NCBI GenBank assembly: GCA_028279705.1
Contig: JANQNF010000037.1
Location: 1-50,173 of the forward strand
Source of the DNA: an archaeon
GTDB lineage: Archaea > Aenigmatarchaeota > Aenigmatarchaeia > QMZP01 > JAFGSV01
Direction of reading: 5' to 3'
DNA length: 50,173 nt
Of the stretch, positions 1 to 10,082 are shown one piece after another. How positions within the stretch are numbered: the first letter of the stretch is position 1; every line of letters starts with the position of its first letter. The notes below the pieces were generated by a model. The model saw only the letters and a program-made list of their open reading frames with translations, made no database searches and was not told the DNA's origin. The translations under genes were made by a program, and so were the position numbers.

Positions 1-3000
1 TCAACCTTCACAACACCCGGAAACCAGACAATAAACCTGACGATCATGGACACTGCCGGCCAGCAATCCAACGCTACTTACAACGCATACCTGGATTACT
101 TGCCGGGTCTTATCAACGTGACATGCGATTCTGTCACCGGCGGCTACTGCCAGGTCCAGTATGACCCGACATGCTATTCCATTGCGGGAGTGCATAAATG
201 GAGGGGCCAGACCGTCGACGCCTGCTACGAGTCGACATACACCACGACAGAAGAAGACATCACCGTTTACGGGCAACTTTATGTCAACCCCATAACTCCT
301 TCCAACGGGTCCATAGTAAACAGGGACACTGACGTATGGCTCAACGCAAGCGTCAATGACGAGTGCGGTACACCAATAAACGATTCCAGCATATTATGGT
401 ACAACGACACATGGTCCCAAATAGGGAGCGGCTACAGTGATACGTGGCATATACCATCCGATTACGGCCTCGGCCCGGAAACATTGAACCTGAACAGTAC
501 GAGACAGTATCATGACTACAACACCAATACGACAGAGGTGTTCGTCTATGGATGGAGCGTGGTAGACTACATACTTCCCGCCAACAACACGGAATATTCC
601 GCCGGGACCGAAGTGACCGTGACCTGCCACGTGTCAGACCTCAATACGGGCGAGGACCTTGAAGGATACCTAATGACCTTCTACAAGGACGGTTCTTATA
701 ATTACACAAACACTACCGATGCCAGCGGAATAGCGACATGGGTGTGGGACACACAATATGACATCGCAGGCGACCACAACATCTCCTGCAACATAACAGA
801 CAACAATACAATGTATTACAATGCGTCTTTTGGAACCAACCAGACAAACATAATAATAGACAGGCCACTGAACATAGACGAAATATGGCAGAACTTCTCC
901 TGGGTCTATAGGAACGATTCGTTCTCACCCAATGCGACACACATAAGGCCAAGAGTGAGAGATGCAAATCTACCTCCTCCCAATGAATATGCAGAGAATG
1001 CTGTCGTGCATTTCTACAATACCACCGGTTACATGGGAAACTGCACTACCGACAGCGACGGCTACTGCTATTTCCTTTTCGACCCGGTTGATACTATAAG
1101 CCCGCAGAATTACGTTTTTTACCTGAATGCCACAAAGCCCTCCACCAACCAGCCTTCCGGCACGAACACGACGTCGGTCGAGGTGCACGGGATACTATAC
1201 ATGAACATAACAGAACCCGAGAACGGATCACTGGTCCCGAAAACGCTTCCGTGGTTCATGGCGAATGCGACCATATGGGACGAAAACAGCAATTATTCCG
1301 TCTCGCCCACGGTAAACTGGTACGATGAAGATCAGGGGCTCCTAGATACCGGCAACCCTGGGTACATATTCCACCAGTCCATGCGTACAGGAACACAGAA
1401 CGTCACGAGCATAGCGACAAAATCTTATTACGATAGCGTGGAACAGAACGTCACCATAACCATATCGGGTGCCGCGAGCGTATACTGGACCTCACCACCT
1501 CACCTCAGCACACGGCCTTATCCGCTGCCTTTCACAACCACATGCTACGTGGAGGACGACGACGGCAGCATACCGGTCGAGAACTACCCGGTCGACATAT
1601 GGTATCGCTATTTCGGTACATCAACATACACTTACAACGGCACGAAATACACTAACAGTACAGGGCACGTTTCAAACTACTGGATACCTGCAGACAAGAC
1701 GGACATATACTTCAAGTGCAACATAACAGACAACCAGACTCTACTCTACAACGTTTCGACTTCAGAAGCTGAAGCTTTCATATACATACGAGATGCCGAA
1801 CCTCCACAGATATACAACGTTTCTGTACAGCCGAATTCCAGCATCGAGGCAAACCTCAATTACACGAACATAACGGCCACGATTATCGACAACTATGAGG
1901 TCTATGAAGCAAAGGTAAACATAACATATCCAAACGGTACTTGGTTCTATGCAGACATGACAAACATAACTCAGGACATCTACAGACTTCAGTACACACC
2001 ACCTGTCGGCGGTACTTATCTTGTCATCGTCAATGCGTGGGACCCATACAGTGAACATAACCTCAACACTTCCAATACGTACAACTTCACAGTATGGGGT
2101 AATATTGCGGGCGTCATGAATTCAAGCCCGTCATATGAAGTCGCAGACGGCATCACCCAGACGGATGACCACATTTTCAACATATCGATGAACTTCACAA
2201 ACAATGGCCCACCCAATGCATACGATGTTGTCATTTCAGTGTACGACTCTTCCGGGGACATACAATATAGGAACATAACTACAGGACAGCCATTCTACAA
2301 CTACACCTGCGGCCAGATGGCTCCCAACGAGTCCTGTACGATTGACGTTGAATTAAGGGTTCTTCCACAGACTCCCCCTGGCCTCATACAGGTTCATGCC
2401 AATGCCACGTGGAGAGATCCAGACAACACCTACAACAGCACCGAAGACATAACGAGTGTTTACGTGTCTTCCAATCCGGTGATTGACATACTGGAAGCAT
2501 CGGTAGAGAAGAGCGTCCAACACGCACTCGAGACCCATATAGATAATATCACGGTCGCGTCTGCAGGAAACGCACCTCTGATAGACGTCTACCTTTTCGA
2601 CATAGGCGGGAACTTCATGGTTGACTGCCCGCAGTGCTTGATAGAAATCCTTCCGGATTACCAGGGATATCTTCAGGAGGGCAAAAACTTCACGGCAGAC
2701 ATAACGATCACTGTCCCGGAAGGACAGAGTCCAGGCTATTACTGGACGAAGCTGAGGGCCAATGCAAGCAATGCAGAGTACGATGATGCACTGATGAACA
2801 TCACAGTAGAAACCAACAGGACGTGGCTGAGAGAACCCGAGACTCTGGGGACAGTGCTCACCCCGCTTGATACGAACGGTACTCTAGGAATCATAAATTA
2901 CACCAACACGGGAAACGTCAAGCTCACACTCACATTCTACAAATCCGGTTCCGCGACAACCTACACAAGACTTAATAGTACGCTTTTTGGCATATTCCCA

Positions 3001-6000
3001 ATCGACGTCGGCAAGCAGGTCTCGGGAATGATTTCCATAGAATATGAAGTCCCAGGCGATGCACCGACAGGTCTCATAGACGGGGAGATAGTCATAACAG
3101 CTTGGGAGACTGATGACCACAGTGACGCGACGCCCCCGACAAGAAGCGTAAACTTCACGATGAACATAACCAATCCAGCGCCTTATATCGAAGACGTCCT
3201 CATTGAACCGAGTTTCTTTGAGACAAATTTCGACAATACCACAGTCAGCGCTACGATATACGACAATACGGTTGTAGATGACGCTTGGGTGAATGTAACG
3301 TCACCTGACGGCAACTCGACGATCATGACGATGGATAACAATCAGTCCTATTACTGGATAAACTATTCGACTGCTGTACCGGGACTTTACATATTCACCA
3401 TATGCGCAAATGACACAGAAGATATGGTGAGGTGCGCAGAAATAAATGGCACGGCTGTTTCCAACACGACGGTGCTATCCACACCGAATGCAACGAGCAT
3501 TGATGTCTATAACGTGAGCATATACAACTCGACGTCCTTCTCACTTACAATCAACACGACATCTGGATACGCCAGGGCTTATAACATAACGGTGAATGTA
3601 ACGTCTGCTCCGGGATGGCCCATTTCCCAAGACCAGTTCAATTACACGACGATGTACAAGAACTCGACCGAGACCGAGAACATAGAGGTAACGGTTCCAA
3701 ACGGCACGCTGACAGGAAACTACACTCTTAACTTTACCACGTCATGGACCAACATAGACAACAGCACGCAAAACAGCACAGTCGTTGCGACGGTGTATGT
3801 TGTTCCAAACACCATCATAGAATTCGTGGGCGAAAACGTCACGGTTTATCTTGGTTCAATCAACATTACTTACGGTAATAGTACTACGCAGGTGAAGTCT
3901 TCTGGTAACACCAACATAACCGGAATAACATTCTCATGCGTTTCGGGAGAGAGCTGTACGAACTTCACGTACAATTTCGTGCCGCAGACAATCAACTACA
4001 TATCTCCTGGTAACACATCGAACGTGACTGTCGAGTTCTACACCCCAATCGACTACTCCTCCGGCACTTATTCGGGAATACTGGAAGCCAGGGCAGACGG
4101 CGGGATATACGACCTTATAGACGTCTTTGTGAAAATACCCGTAAACCTTTCCTGGACACAAACGCCTCCAATTCTCACGGATGAAGTCATACAGGGAGGA
4201 AGCGGCAACCTCGGTTCGATTACCCTAAGCAATAACGGAAACGTGAACCCGACGGTCGTCAGCAGCTGGCTGTCACCAATACCCGGAAACGGTGAATACT
4301 TCGGGGCTAGCCAGTCAGGTAACATCAACGTATATCTGGGACAAAGTAGTATCTTAGATATAAACTACACCTCACCTGTCATTTATGACAAGGCGAACAT
4401 AAGCGCATATTTCGTCACTTACAACAATACGGGTGGGACAGAAATAACCAAACAGACTGAACTGAGGCTAATCGTACACCCATACTTTATTAACATCACC
4501 CGCCCGACAGAAAGCGTGCCAGTCTTTAACATAACAGAAAACGACACCGTGTGGGTTTCCGTGAATCTTTCGTATGGCAGGTCTCCGATAATGTCAAACG
4601 AGACGGTTGTATGGAACCTTTCCCTTTCAAACGGCACTTCCCAGTACTGGCTGAACACTACTGCAGCCTTTGCACATCTGCTGAAGAACACCTCAGAGAA
4701 CATTCACACTGCATCACCTTCTGACACTGGCTTCAACTACACGGAAGAAACGAACACGAGCGGTGAAGTGCTGCAATTCGACGTAAATGTGCAAAACCTC
4801 AACGGCACTGACATCTACTTTGACCTCACGGTCAACGGCGTTCAGGTCGCAAACAACCAGATGTTAGCCAACGGAACCGACGTGACAGTGGATGCTGTTT
4901 CAGGTGGAGCCTCATTCACGACCCCGGGAAACCAGACAATAAACCTGACGATCCTGAATGCGACAGGTGACATTTCCAGTGCATCATATGCAGCGAATCT
5001 TACATACATGATAAACTCGAGTGATGAAGGATATTGGGTTCTTAATTTCACCGCACCGGACCTCCAGCACAGCCGGGCATATGACCTCAGCGTCTCGGCG
5101 AATTATACAATCAACGGCACCAACACAAGCCTTTTCTACAGTGACGTTGAATACAAGGCCGTCATCTATCAGGACATCTTGGCACCGGACATGGAAATAT
5201 CGGTTTCGTCCAAGGTGTCTGCAAACACAACCGCCAACATATACGTATACGTGACCGATGCCGGAGGTGTCGAGAACGTGACGGCTACTGTGATACATCA
5301 CAATTGGACAGACAACCTTACCATGAACTTCGTTGAAAGAAACGGTGACGTGTATACATATCTTGGCCAATTCACCAATACTTCGAATACGGGCACCTAC
5401 ATCGTGAACGCCACGGCTTACGACAAGACGGGTAATTACAATTCTACAAGCGAATCGTTCCTTGTCTCAGTACTAATACTGTTCCACGGCATCGCCCTTG
5501 ACCAGGAGGAAAGTGATCCCGGGCCTCCGGTGGACATAGATTACGTATTGCACTACGCAGAAGCCGGATGGTACTTCAATTTCAGCACAGACAGTGTCGG
5601 ATACTATAACCAGACCATAGATGCGGGAACCTACGATATCCTTATGGACGTCTGGAACGAGACGATCGACGTCAAGGGCGCAAACATACAAGACGATGTC
5701 CTTGACCCATTCCTTTTCGGACTGATAAAGAACATGGACCTTGTCGGTTACAACACAAGAGGCCTTTTCGAGGCGAGGACGTTCGTTGCAAACGATAACA
5801 TCACAGTGGGTGGCAACGCCACCGTGAGTATGGAAATCGACAATGCCACAATAACGTTCAACTACTCGTCTTATGAAAGTGAAATTTCAAGTGCGAACCT
5901 CCTTGGAGTATACTACTGCGATTCGTGGACGCCATGGACAGGCTGTGGCAACGACTGGTCAAGGCTGGCGGGAACGAACGTGAGTATCGTCGACAAGATC

Positions 6001-8106
6001 TTGGCCATAACACTTTCTGAACTTGACGGCGCTTACGCTATAGCAGAGTACATATGCGGCAATGACGTATGTGAGACATCATACGGCGAGTCCAATGGTA
6101 ACTGTCCTCAGGACTGCGAGGCGGCCGAAGAGGAGCCGCCTGAAGAGGGTGGCGGTGATGAGGGAACCGGTGCAGCTGCCGGTGCGGGAGCAGGTGCAGG
6201 CGCGGGAGCCGCCGCTGTTTCAGCTGCAGCACGTGTCCCGCAGATACCTGTCAAGATAGACTCGCAACTGATATTTGTTACCCTGCGACCGGGCGAACAT
6301 GAGATACACAGTATAGATATTGACAACAACCTTGGTGGCACGATAACTGCTGACATCGAAGTCCAGGGCAATGCGTGGGAACTCGTGATGATAGAAAAAC
6401 CGAGCATAGACATAAGGGGCAGCTCGACTGGCACCATAAAGATAAAGGTGTTCACACTCCCGTCGACCATGGACGGTATATACACTGGCGACATAGTGAC
6501 CAAGGTGAGGGGCATGAACGTCACCCACATAACCCCAATAACAGTCAAGGTGCAAAAACCAAAAGAGCCCCTACTTGACGTCAAGGTTAAAGCTCTCACA
6601 AAGACGGTCGAACCCGGAACGAACCTTTCGCTTGAGGTCACTCTCCTCAACATGGGAGAGACCGCCGAGATAGATGACATCGTGGTCACTTACGAGATGA
6701 GGTACCTTGACAGCGAGAAGATCGTGATCAGGGAACAGGAAACACTCGCCATCGAGAACGTGAGGACGTTCAAGCGAAACATGTACATCCCGGAGGACAC
6801 GCCTGTTGGCAGGTACTCACTGGAGCTGAACGTCACCTACTGGAACGGCAGGAAGCAGGCGTTTGCGATAGACTCCTTTGACGTGTTGTTCATAGCGGCT
6901 CCGCTGAAGATGATACAGGGACTCTTCAGCAGCTGGGTGACATATGCCATACTCTTTGCGCTCATACCGGGATACTATTTCGGCACGAAGTTCTACTCAG
7001 ACTTCAGGAAGAGGAAGAAGTCCAAATCCAGGTACATCTTCCCGATGGACGTAGGCAAGCTTCCAAAGGCCGGCGATAACTCGCTTCTCGTGGGCAAGAT
7101 AGCAGAGACCGACATGAAGTCCTACATGACCATAAACGACCTCACGACGCACAGCATAGCTGCAGGTTCCACGGGTGCGGGCAAGTCCGTGTCCGCGCAG
7201 GTGTGCTCCGAGGAGCTTCTGAAGAGGGGGGTACCGATAGTAGTCGTAGACCCGACCGCCCAGTGGACAGGCTTCATGAGGGCGTGCAAGGACCCGGTCA
7301 TGCTCGAACTGTACCCGCAGTTCGGACTCAAGCCTGACGACGCCAGGGGATTCAAGGTGAACATAATAGTCATAGAGAGTGCAGACCAGCGCATACCATG
7401 GAAGGACATAATGGAGAAGAAGGGAGAGATGACGGTACTCGTGACAGAGAAGCTTCCGACCAGCCAGATGGACACTTTCGTCAGGAACACGGTCCAGAGC
7501 CTTTTCGACATGAGGCTTCCGGAGTCCAGGGAAATGAGGATGATGATGATATACGACGAGGTCCACAGGCTGCTTCCAAAGTACGGCGGTAAGGGTGGCT
7601 ACGTGGTACTGGAGAGGGCATGCAGGGAGTTCCGTAAGTGGGGAATAGGCATATTCATGATATCGCAGGTCCTTATGGACTTCCGTGGTGCAATAAGGGC
7701 TAACATATCCACGGAGATACAGCTGAGGTCCAAGTACGAGGGCGACATAAACAGGGTCAAGACCAAGTACGGTCCAGACTATGCAAGTAAGATCACAAAG
7801 CTCGTCACCGGTACCGGTCTCATGCAGAATGCGGCATACAATAACGGTAAGCCGTGGTTCGTATCGTTCAGGCCGCTCTTGCACGACACCAAGAGGCTGA
7901 CTGCAGAAGAGCTTGACAAGTACGTCAAGATAAGCAAGGAGGCAGACTCCATAAAGAGGCAGCTTGAGGCGATGAAGGCCAAGGGAACAGATACTGGAGA
8001 TGTCGAGGTGGAGCTGAACCTTGCCCTTGACAAGCTCAAGCAGGGTCTGTTCACCATGGCGGAAAGCTACATGGAATCCGTCCGCACGAGGATGAAGGGC
8101 GTGTAG
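1..8106 (+). CDS. Giant surface glycoprotein fused to a cytosolic HerA/DUF87-type ATPase (5' end missing)
   Basis: The frame is open from the first base, so the ATG at 46 is an internal Met and the gene is cut by the window edge (at least 2701 residues). Roughly the first 2000 residues are beta-rich, Ig/CARDB-like, with very many N-x-S/T sequons. Next come a Cys cluster (6055-6117, CGNDVCE...CPQDC), an acidic then Ala/Gly-rich linker (6118-6230) and two more beta domains. One membrane helix lies at about 6910-6990, followed by the basic patch RKRKKSKSR. The cytosolic C-terminus is a P-loop ATPase: Walker A GSTGAGKS at 7165-7188, a DPTAQW strand, Walker B MMMIYDEVHRLLP near 7540 and a downstream ISQ. 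That order fits the HerA/FtsK superfamily. It ends in a charged helical tail. A role in energised surface-protein assembly, secretion or DNA/protein transfer is inference. The ectodomain style resembles the gene at 10083. Confidence 0.9.
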   Translation, partial: STFTTPGNQTINLTIMDTAGQQSNATYNAYLDYLPGLINVTCDSVTGGYCQVQYDPTCYSIAGVHKWRGQTVDACYESTYTTTEEDITVYGQLYVNPITPSNGSIVNRDTDVWLNASVNDECGTPINDSSILWYNDTWSQIGSGYSDTWHIPSDYGLGPETLNLNSTRQYHDYNTNTTEVFVYGWSVVDYILPANNTEYSAGTEVTVTCHVSDLNTGEDLEGYLMTFYKDGSYNYTNTTDASGIATWVWDTQYDIAGDHNISCNITDNNTMYYNASFGTNQTNIIIDRPLNIDEIWQNFSWVYRNDSFSPNATHIRPRVRDANLPPPNEYAENAVVHFYNTTGYMGNCTTDSDGYCYFLFDPVDTISPQNYVFYLNATKPSTNQPSGTNTTSVEVHGILYMNITEPENGSLVPKTLPWFMANATIWDENSNYSVSPTVNWYDEDQGLLDTGNPGYIFHQSMRTGTQNVTSIATKSYYDSVEQNVTITISGAASVYWTSPPHLSTRPYPLPFTTTCYVEDDDGSIPVENYPVDIWYRYFGTSTYTYNGTKYTNSTGHVSNYWIPADKTDIYFKCNITDNQTLLYNVSTSEAEAFIYIRDAEPPQIYNVSVQPNSSIEANLNYTNITATIIDNYEVYEAKVNITYPNGTWFYADMTNITQDIYRLQYTPPVGGTYLVIVNAWDPYSEHNLNTSNTYNFTVWGNIAGVMNSSPSYEVADGITQTDDHIFNISMNFTNNGPPNAYDVVISVYDSSGDIQYRNITTGQPFYNYTCGQMAPNESCTIDVELRVLPQTPPGLIQVHANATWRDPDNTYNSTEDITSVYVSSNPVIDILEASVEKSVQHALETHIDNITVASAGNAPLIDVYLFDIGGNFMVDCPQCLIEILPDYQGYLQEGKNFTADITITVPEGQSPGYYWTKLRANASNAEYDDALMNITVETNRTWLREPETLGTVLTPLDTNGTLGIINYTNTGNVKLTLTFYKSGSATTYTRLNSTLFGIFPIDVGKQVSGMISIEYEVPGDAPTGLIDGEIVITAWETDDHSDATPPTRSVNFTMNITNPAPYIEDVLIEPSFFETNFDNTTVSATIYDNTVVDDAWVNVTSPDGNSTIMTMDNNQSYYWINYSTAVPGLYIFTICANDTEDMVRCAEINGTAVSNTTVLSTPNATSIDVYNVSIYNSTSFSLTINTTSGYARAYNITVNVTSAPGWPISQDQFNYTTMYKNSTETENIEVTVPNGTLTGNYTLNFTTSWTNIDNSTQNSTVVATVYVVPNTIIEFVGENVTVYLGSINITYGNSTTQVKSSGNTNITGITFSCVSGESCTNFTYNFVPQTINYISPGNTSNVTVEFYTPIDYSSGTYSGILEARADGGIYDLIDVFVKIPVNLSWTQTPPILTDEVIQGGSGNLGSITLSNNGNVNPTVVSSWLSPIPGNGEYFGASQSGNINVYLGQSSILDINYTSPVIYDKANISAYFVTYNNTGGTEITKQTELRLIVHPYFINITRPTESVPVFNITENDTVWVSVNLSYGRSPIMSNETVVWNLSLSNGTSQYWLNTTAAFAHLLKNTSENIHTASPSDTGFNYTEETNTSGEVLQFDVNVQNLNGTDIYFDLTVNGVQVANNQMLANGTDVTVDAVSGGASFTTPGNQTINLTILNATGDISSASYAANLTYMINSSDEGYWVLNFTAPDLQHSRAYDLSVSANYTINGTNTSLFYSDVEYKAVIYQDILAPDMEISVSSKVSANTTANIYVYVTDAGGVENVTATVIHHNWTDNLTMNFVERNGDVYTYLGQFTNTSNTGTYIVNATAYDKTGNYNSTSESFLVSVLILFHGIALDQEESDPGPPVDIDYVLHYAEAGWYFNFSTDSVGYYNQTIDAGTYDILMDVWNETIDVKGANIQDDVLDPFLFGLIKNMDLVGYNTRGLFEARTFVANDNITVGGNATVSMEIDNATITFNYSSYESEISSANLLGVYYCDSWTPWTGCGNDWSRLAGTNVSIVDKILAITLSELDGAYAIAEYICGNDVCETSYGESNGNCPQDCEAAEEEPPEEGGGDEGTGAAAGAGAGAGAGAAAVSAAARVPQIPVKIDSQLIFVTLRPGEHEIHSIDIDNNLGGTITADIEVQGNAWELVMIEKPSIDIRGSSTGTIKIKVFTLPSTMDGIYTGDIVTKVRGMNVTHITPITVKVQKPKEPLLDVKVKALTKTVEPGTNLSLEVTLLNMGETAEIDDIVVTYEMRYLDSEKIVIREQETLAIENVRTFKRNMYIPEDTPVGRYSLELNVTYWNGRKQAFAIDSFDVLFIAAPLKMIQGLFSSWVTYAILFALIPGYYFGTKFYSDFRKRKKSKSRYIFPMDVGKLPKAGDNSLLVGKIAETDMKSYMTINDLTTHSIAAGSTGAGKSVSAQVCSEELLKRGVPIVVVDPTAQWTGFMRACKDPVMLELYPQFGLKPDDARGFKVNIIVIESADQRIPWKDIMEKKGEMTVLVTEKLPTSQMDTFVRNTVQSLFDMRLPESREMRMMMIYDEVHRLLPKYGGKGGYVVLERACREFRKWGIGIFMISQVLMDFRGAIRANISTEIQLRSKYEGDINRVKTKYGPDYASKITKLVTGTGLMQNAAYNNGKPWFVSFRPLLHDTKRLTAEELDKYVKISKEADSIKRQLEAMKAKGTDTGDVEVELNLALDKLKQGLFTMAESYMESVRTRMKGV
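6055..6230 (+). other. Cys cluster and low-complexity hinge within the giant ATPase-fused protein
   Basis: Four cysteines in a CGNxxCE...NCPxDC arrangement are followed by a Glu/Pro/Gly stretch and then an Ala/Gly run. This looks like a small disulfide-stabilised module and a flexible hinge separating the long ectodomain from the membrane-proximal beta domains. Similar Cys modules recur in archaeal surface proteins; I cannot name the family. Confidence 0.6.
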
Positions 8107-8124
8107 TTGAGAATAAAAAATTTC

Positions 8125-8132
8125 GGGGAGGT
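8125..8132 (+). promoter_or_regulatory. Strong Shine-Dalgarno for the coiled-coil gene at 8141
   Basis: GGGGAGGT lies 8 nt before the ATG at 8141. It supports that start and shows that internal operon genes here use a Shine-Dalgarno sequence, while many first genes look leaderless. Confidence 0.7.
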
Positions 8133-8140
8133 AATGTAAT

Positions 8141-10081
8141 ATGGGAGAAGGTGAAGAGAAGGAGAAGAAGATGGGAAGTAAAAATGAGGAGGAACTGCAG
8201 AAGAGACTCGAATCAAAGGTGCTCGGGATGCTTGAAGATCCCGGGACCAAACGTGCAGAAGAGTCCGGCAAACCGCCTGATAAGACAGGGGCAAAACCCC
8301 AAGATACCGCAGTAAATGAAGAACCTCCCGCTTCCGAGACTGAAAAGGAAAAGACGTCACCTCCCAAAGAAGACGCATCCAAAGAAGCACCTCCCGCTTC
8401 AGACGAGCCGGCACCTGCCAGCGCAGAAAAGCCCGCACCCACTGCAGAAAAAGAGAAAAGTCCTCCAAAAGAAGACGAAGATTCCTCCAAGGGCGGCGAG
8501 CAGCCCCAGATACCGGGAGAAGAAGAGGAAGAAGTTGAAACAATAGACGAGCTCATTGCCCAGAAGGAGGAAGTCAATGCACTGCTTTCTTCGGTAGAGG
8601 ATTCTTACAGGGACGCCACTCTTCCTGACAAGACTTACCGCGAAGTCAAGCAGAAGAACGAGAAGAAACTAAATGAGATCGAGACCAAGCTAAAGGAACT
8701 TGCAAAGACCGCGACACCAGAGGAGCTGGAAAAGATAAAGTCTGCCGAGGAAACGGAAGAAGCTGCCGGTGAAGTTCCCGCAGAGCCCGCACCCGTAGAA
8801 CCTGCTCCAGCCGAACCCGCCGCTCCTGCCGAAGAGACCGGAGGCGGCGCACCTGCAGCGGTCACAGGGGAACAGAAAGGGAGGGCAGACGCTGTTATAA
8901 GACTTCTTGAACAGCAGATAGAGCAGAAACTGAGAAAGGTCATAGACACAGCAAACATAGAGATGACAGACAAGCGGTTGAAAAAGCTCGAAGTGAGGCT
9001 TGAGAACATTGAAAGGGCAGCAAGGGACATTAAAGGGACAGCAGATACTACATCCAAGTCAGTAGGCGGATACGACAAGCAGTTCACGGTCATGAAGACT
9101 GAGGTGGAGAAGGTAAAGGCACTTGTGGACAACGTAAAAGAGGCCGAAAAGATCATGGGCGAGAAGTTCCAGAGGACAACAGAAAGCTTTGCCGAAATAA
9201 GGTCGATAGTCTACCAGAGGGAGGCCAAGTCGAAGGAAGAGGAAGTGCTCATTGACAAGCTCAAGGACACGGTGTCACAGGTTGATAGTGCCAGAATACT
9301 GAGGGAATTCACGACAAGGGACGAGCAGATGAAGGATGTCAATACCCGGCTTGAGAGGATGGAGAGGAGCGTTAAGATGTCTTCGGACAGCATTAACAGG
9401 ATAAAGGGCCTCATGACTGACATAGGAAGCCTTGAAAACATAGTCAAGGCAAGCAAGCACGTTGGCGAAAAACTGGAGAAGATACAGGAGATAGAGGAGA
9501 GGATGAAGAAGTCGTCCTCAAAGCTTGACGGCGTTTACGTTGACATGAAAAAGAAGATAGACGATTTCAACGATTACAAGGTCAAGCAGGACAAGCTTAC
9601 GGGAATGTCGGAGGACATGATGAAAAATGTCGAAGACCTTACCCGCAGACTTGCGGATTATGCGACAAAGGACGACATAAAGAAAACAGGTGACGAACTG
9701 AAGCTTGTGCGGGAAGAGGTGAAGAAAGTGACCGCGTCCAATCTATCGCCAGAGGTCGCGGGCCTTCAGGAACAGAAAGAGGAGATAAACACACTTCTAT
9801 CCACTCTGGAAGAGAACTTCAAGAACAAGGAAATCGGCGAGGGTGAATACAACAAGGCCAAGGAGAGCAACATGCTCAAGCTGTCCGAGATAGAAAAGAA
9901 GCTCGCCGCGGCTTCCAGCGCAAAGGGCGCTGCTGGCGCGGAGAGTTCCCAGGGCGGCGCGGTAGACGAAAAGCACACGCGGGTCATGATGATCGCCAAG
10001 CTGAGGGAATCCTACGAGAACGGTGAAATAAGCAAGACCGCCTATGACAAGAGCAGGAGGGTTCTCCTGAGGAAAGGGTGA
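8141..10081 (+). CDS. Cytosolic coiled-coil protein with three SHOCT-like helical motifs
   Basis: The protein has 646 aa and no signal peptide or membrane helix. Residues about 1-145 are disordered and rich in Glu, Lys, Pro and Ala, with a second Pro/Ala/Glu linker near 205-245. Long heptad-type coils fill about 250-540. A short helical motif of the form LL..E..Y..G.I....Y....N..KL occurs three times: near residue 148 (8582), near 552 (9794) and at the C-terminus from residue 621 (10001-10078). The same motif ends the giant surface protein encoded next. The gene lies 34 bp after the ATPase fusion and its stop is one base before the next start, so the three are probably cotranscribed. A scaffold or adaptor between the two membrane proteins is a reasonable guess. 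The function is unknown. Confidence 0.88.
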   Translation: MGEGEEKEKKMGSKNEEELQKRLESKVLGMLEDPGTKRAEESGKPPDKTGAKPQDTAVNEEPPASETEKEKTSPPKEDASKEAPPASDEPAPASAEKPAPTAEKEKSPPKEDEDSSKGGEQPQIPGEEEEEVETIDELIAQKEEVNALLSSVEDSYRDATLPDKTYREVKQKNEKKLNEIETKLKELAKTATPEELEKIKSAEETEEAAGEVPAEPAPVEPAPAEPAAPAEETGGGAPAAVTGEQKGRADAVIRLLEQQIEQKLRKVIDTANIEMTDKRLKKLEVRLENIERAARDIKGTADTTSKSVGGYDKQFTVMKTEVEKVKALVDNVKEAEKIMGEKFQRTTESFAEIRSIVYQREAKSKEEEVLIDKLKDTVSQVDSARILREFTTRDEQMKDVNTRLERMERSVKMSSDSINRIKGLMTDIGSLENIVKASKHVGEKLEKIQEIEERMKKSSSKLDGVYVDMKKKIDDFNDYKVKQDKLTGMSEDMMKNVEDLTRRLADYATKDDIKKTGDELKLVREEVKKVTASNLSPEVAGLQEQKEEINTLLSTLEENFKNKEIGEGEYNKAKESNMLKLSEIEKKLAAASSAKGAAGAESSQGGAVDEKHTRVMMIAKLRESYENGEISKTAYDKSRRVLLRKG

Positions 10082-10082
10082 T

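Noticed and set aside
6997-8577. 526-codon minus-strand frame
   Set aside because: It lies opposite the ATPase domain and coil gene, with a Ser/Phe-rich composition typical of the antisense of Lys/Glu-rich coding sequence; no promoter or family features.
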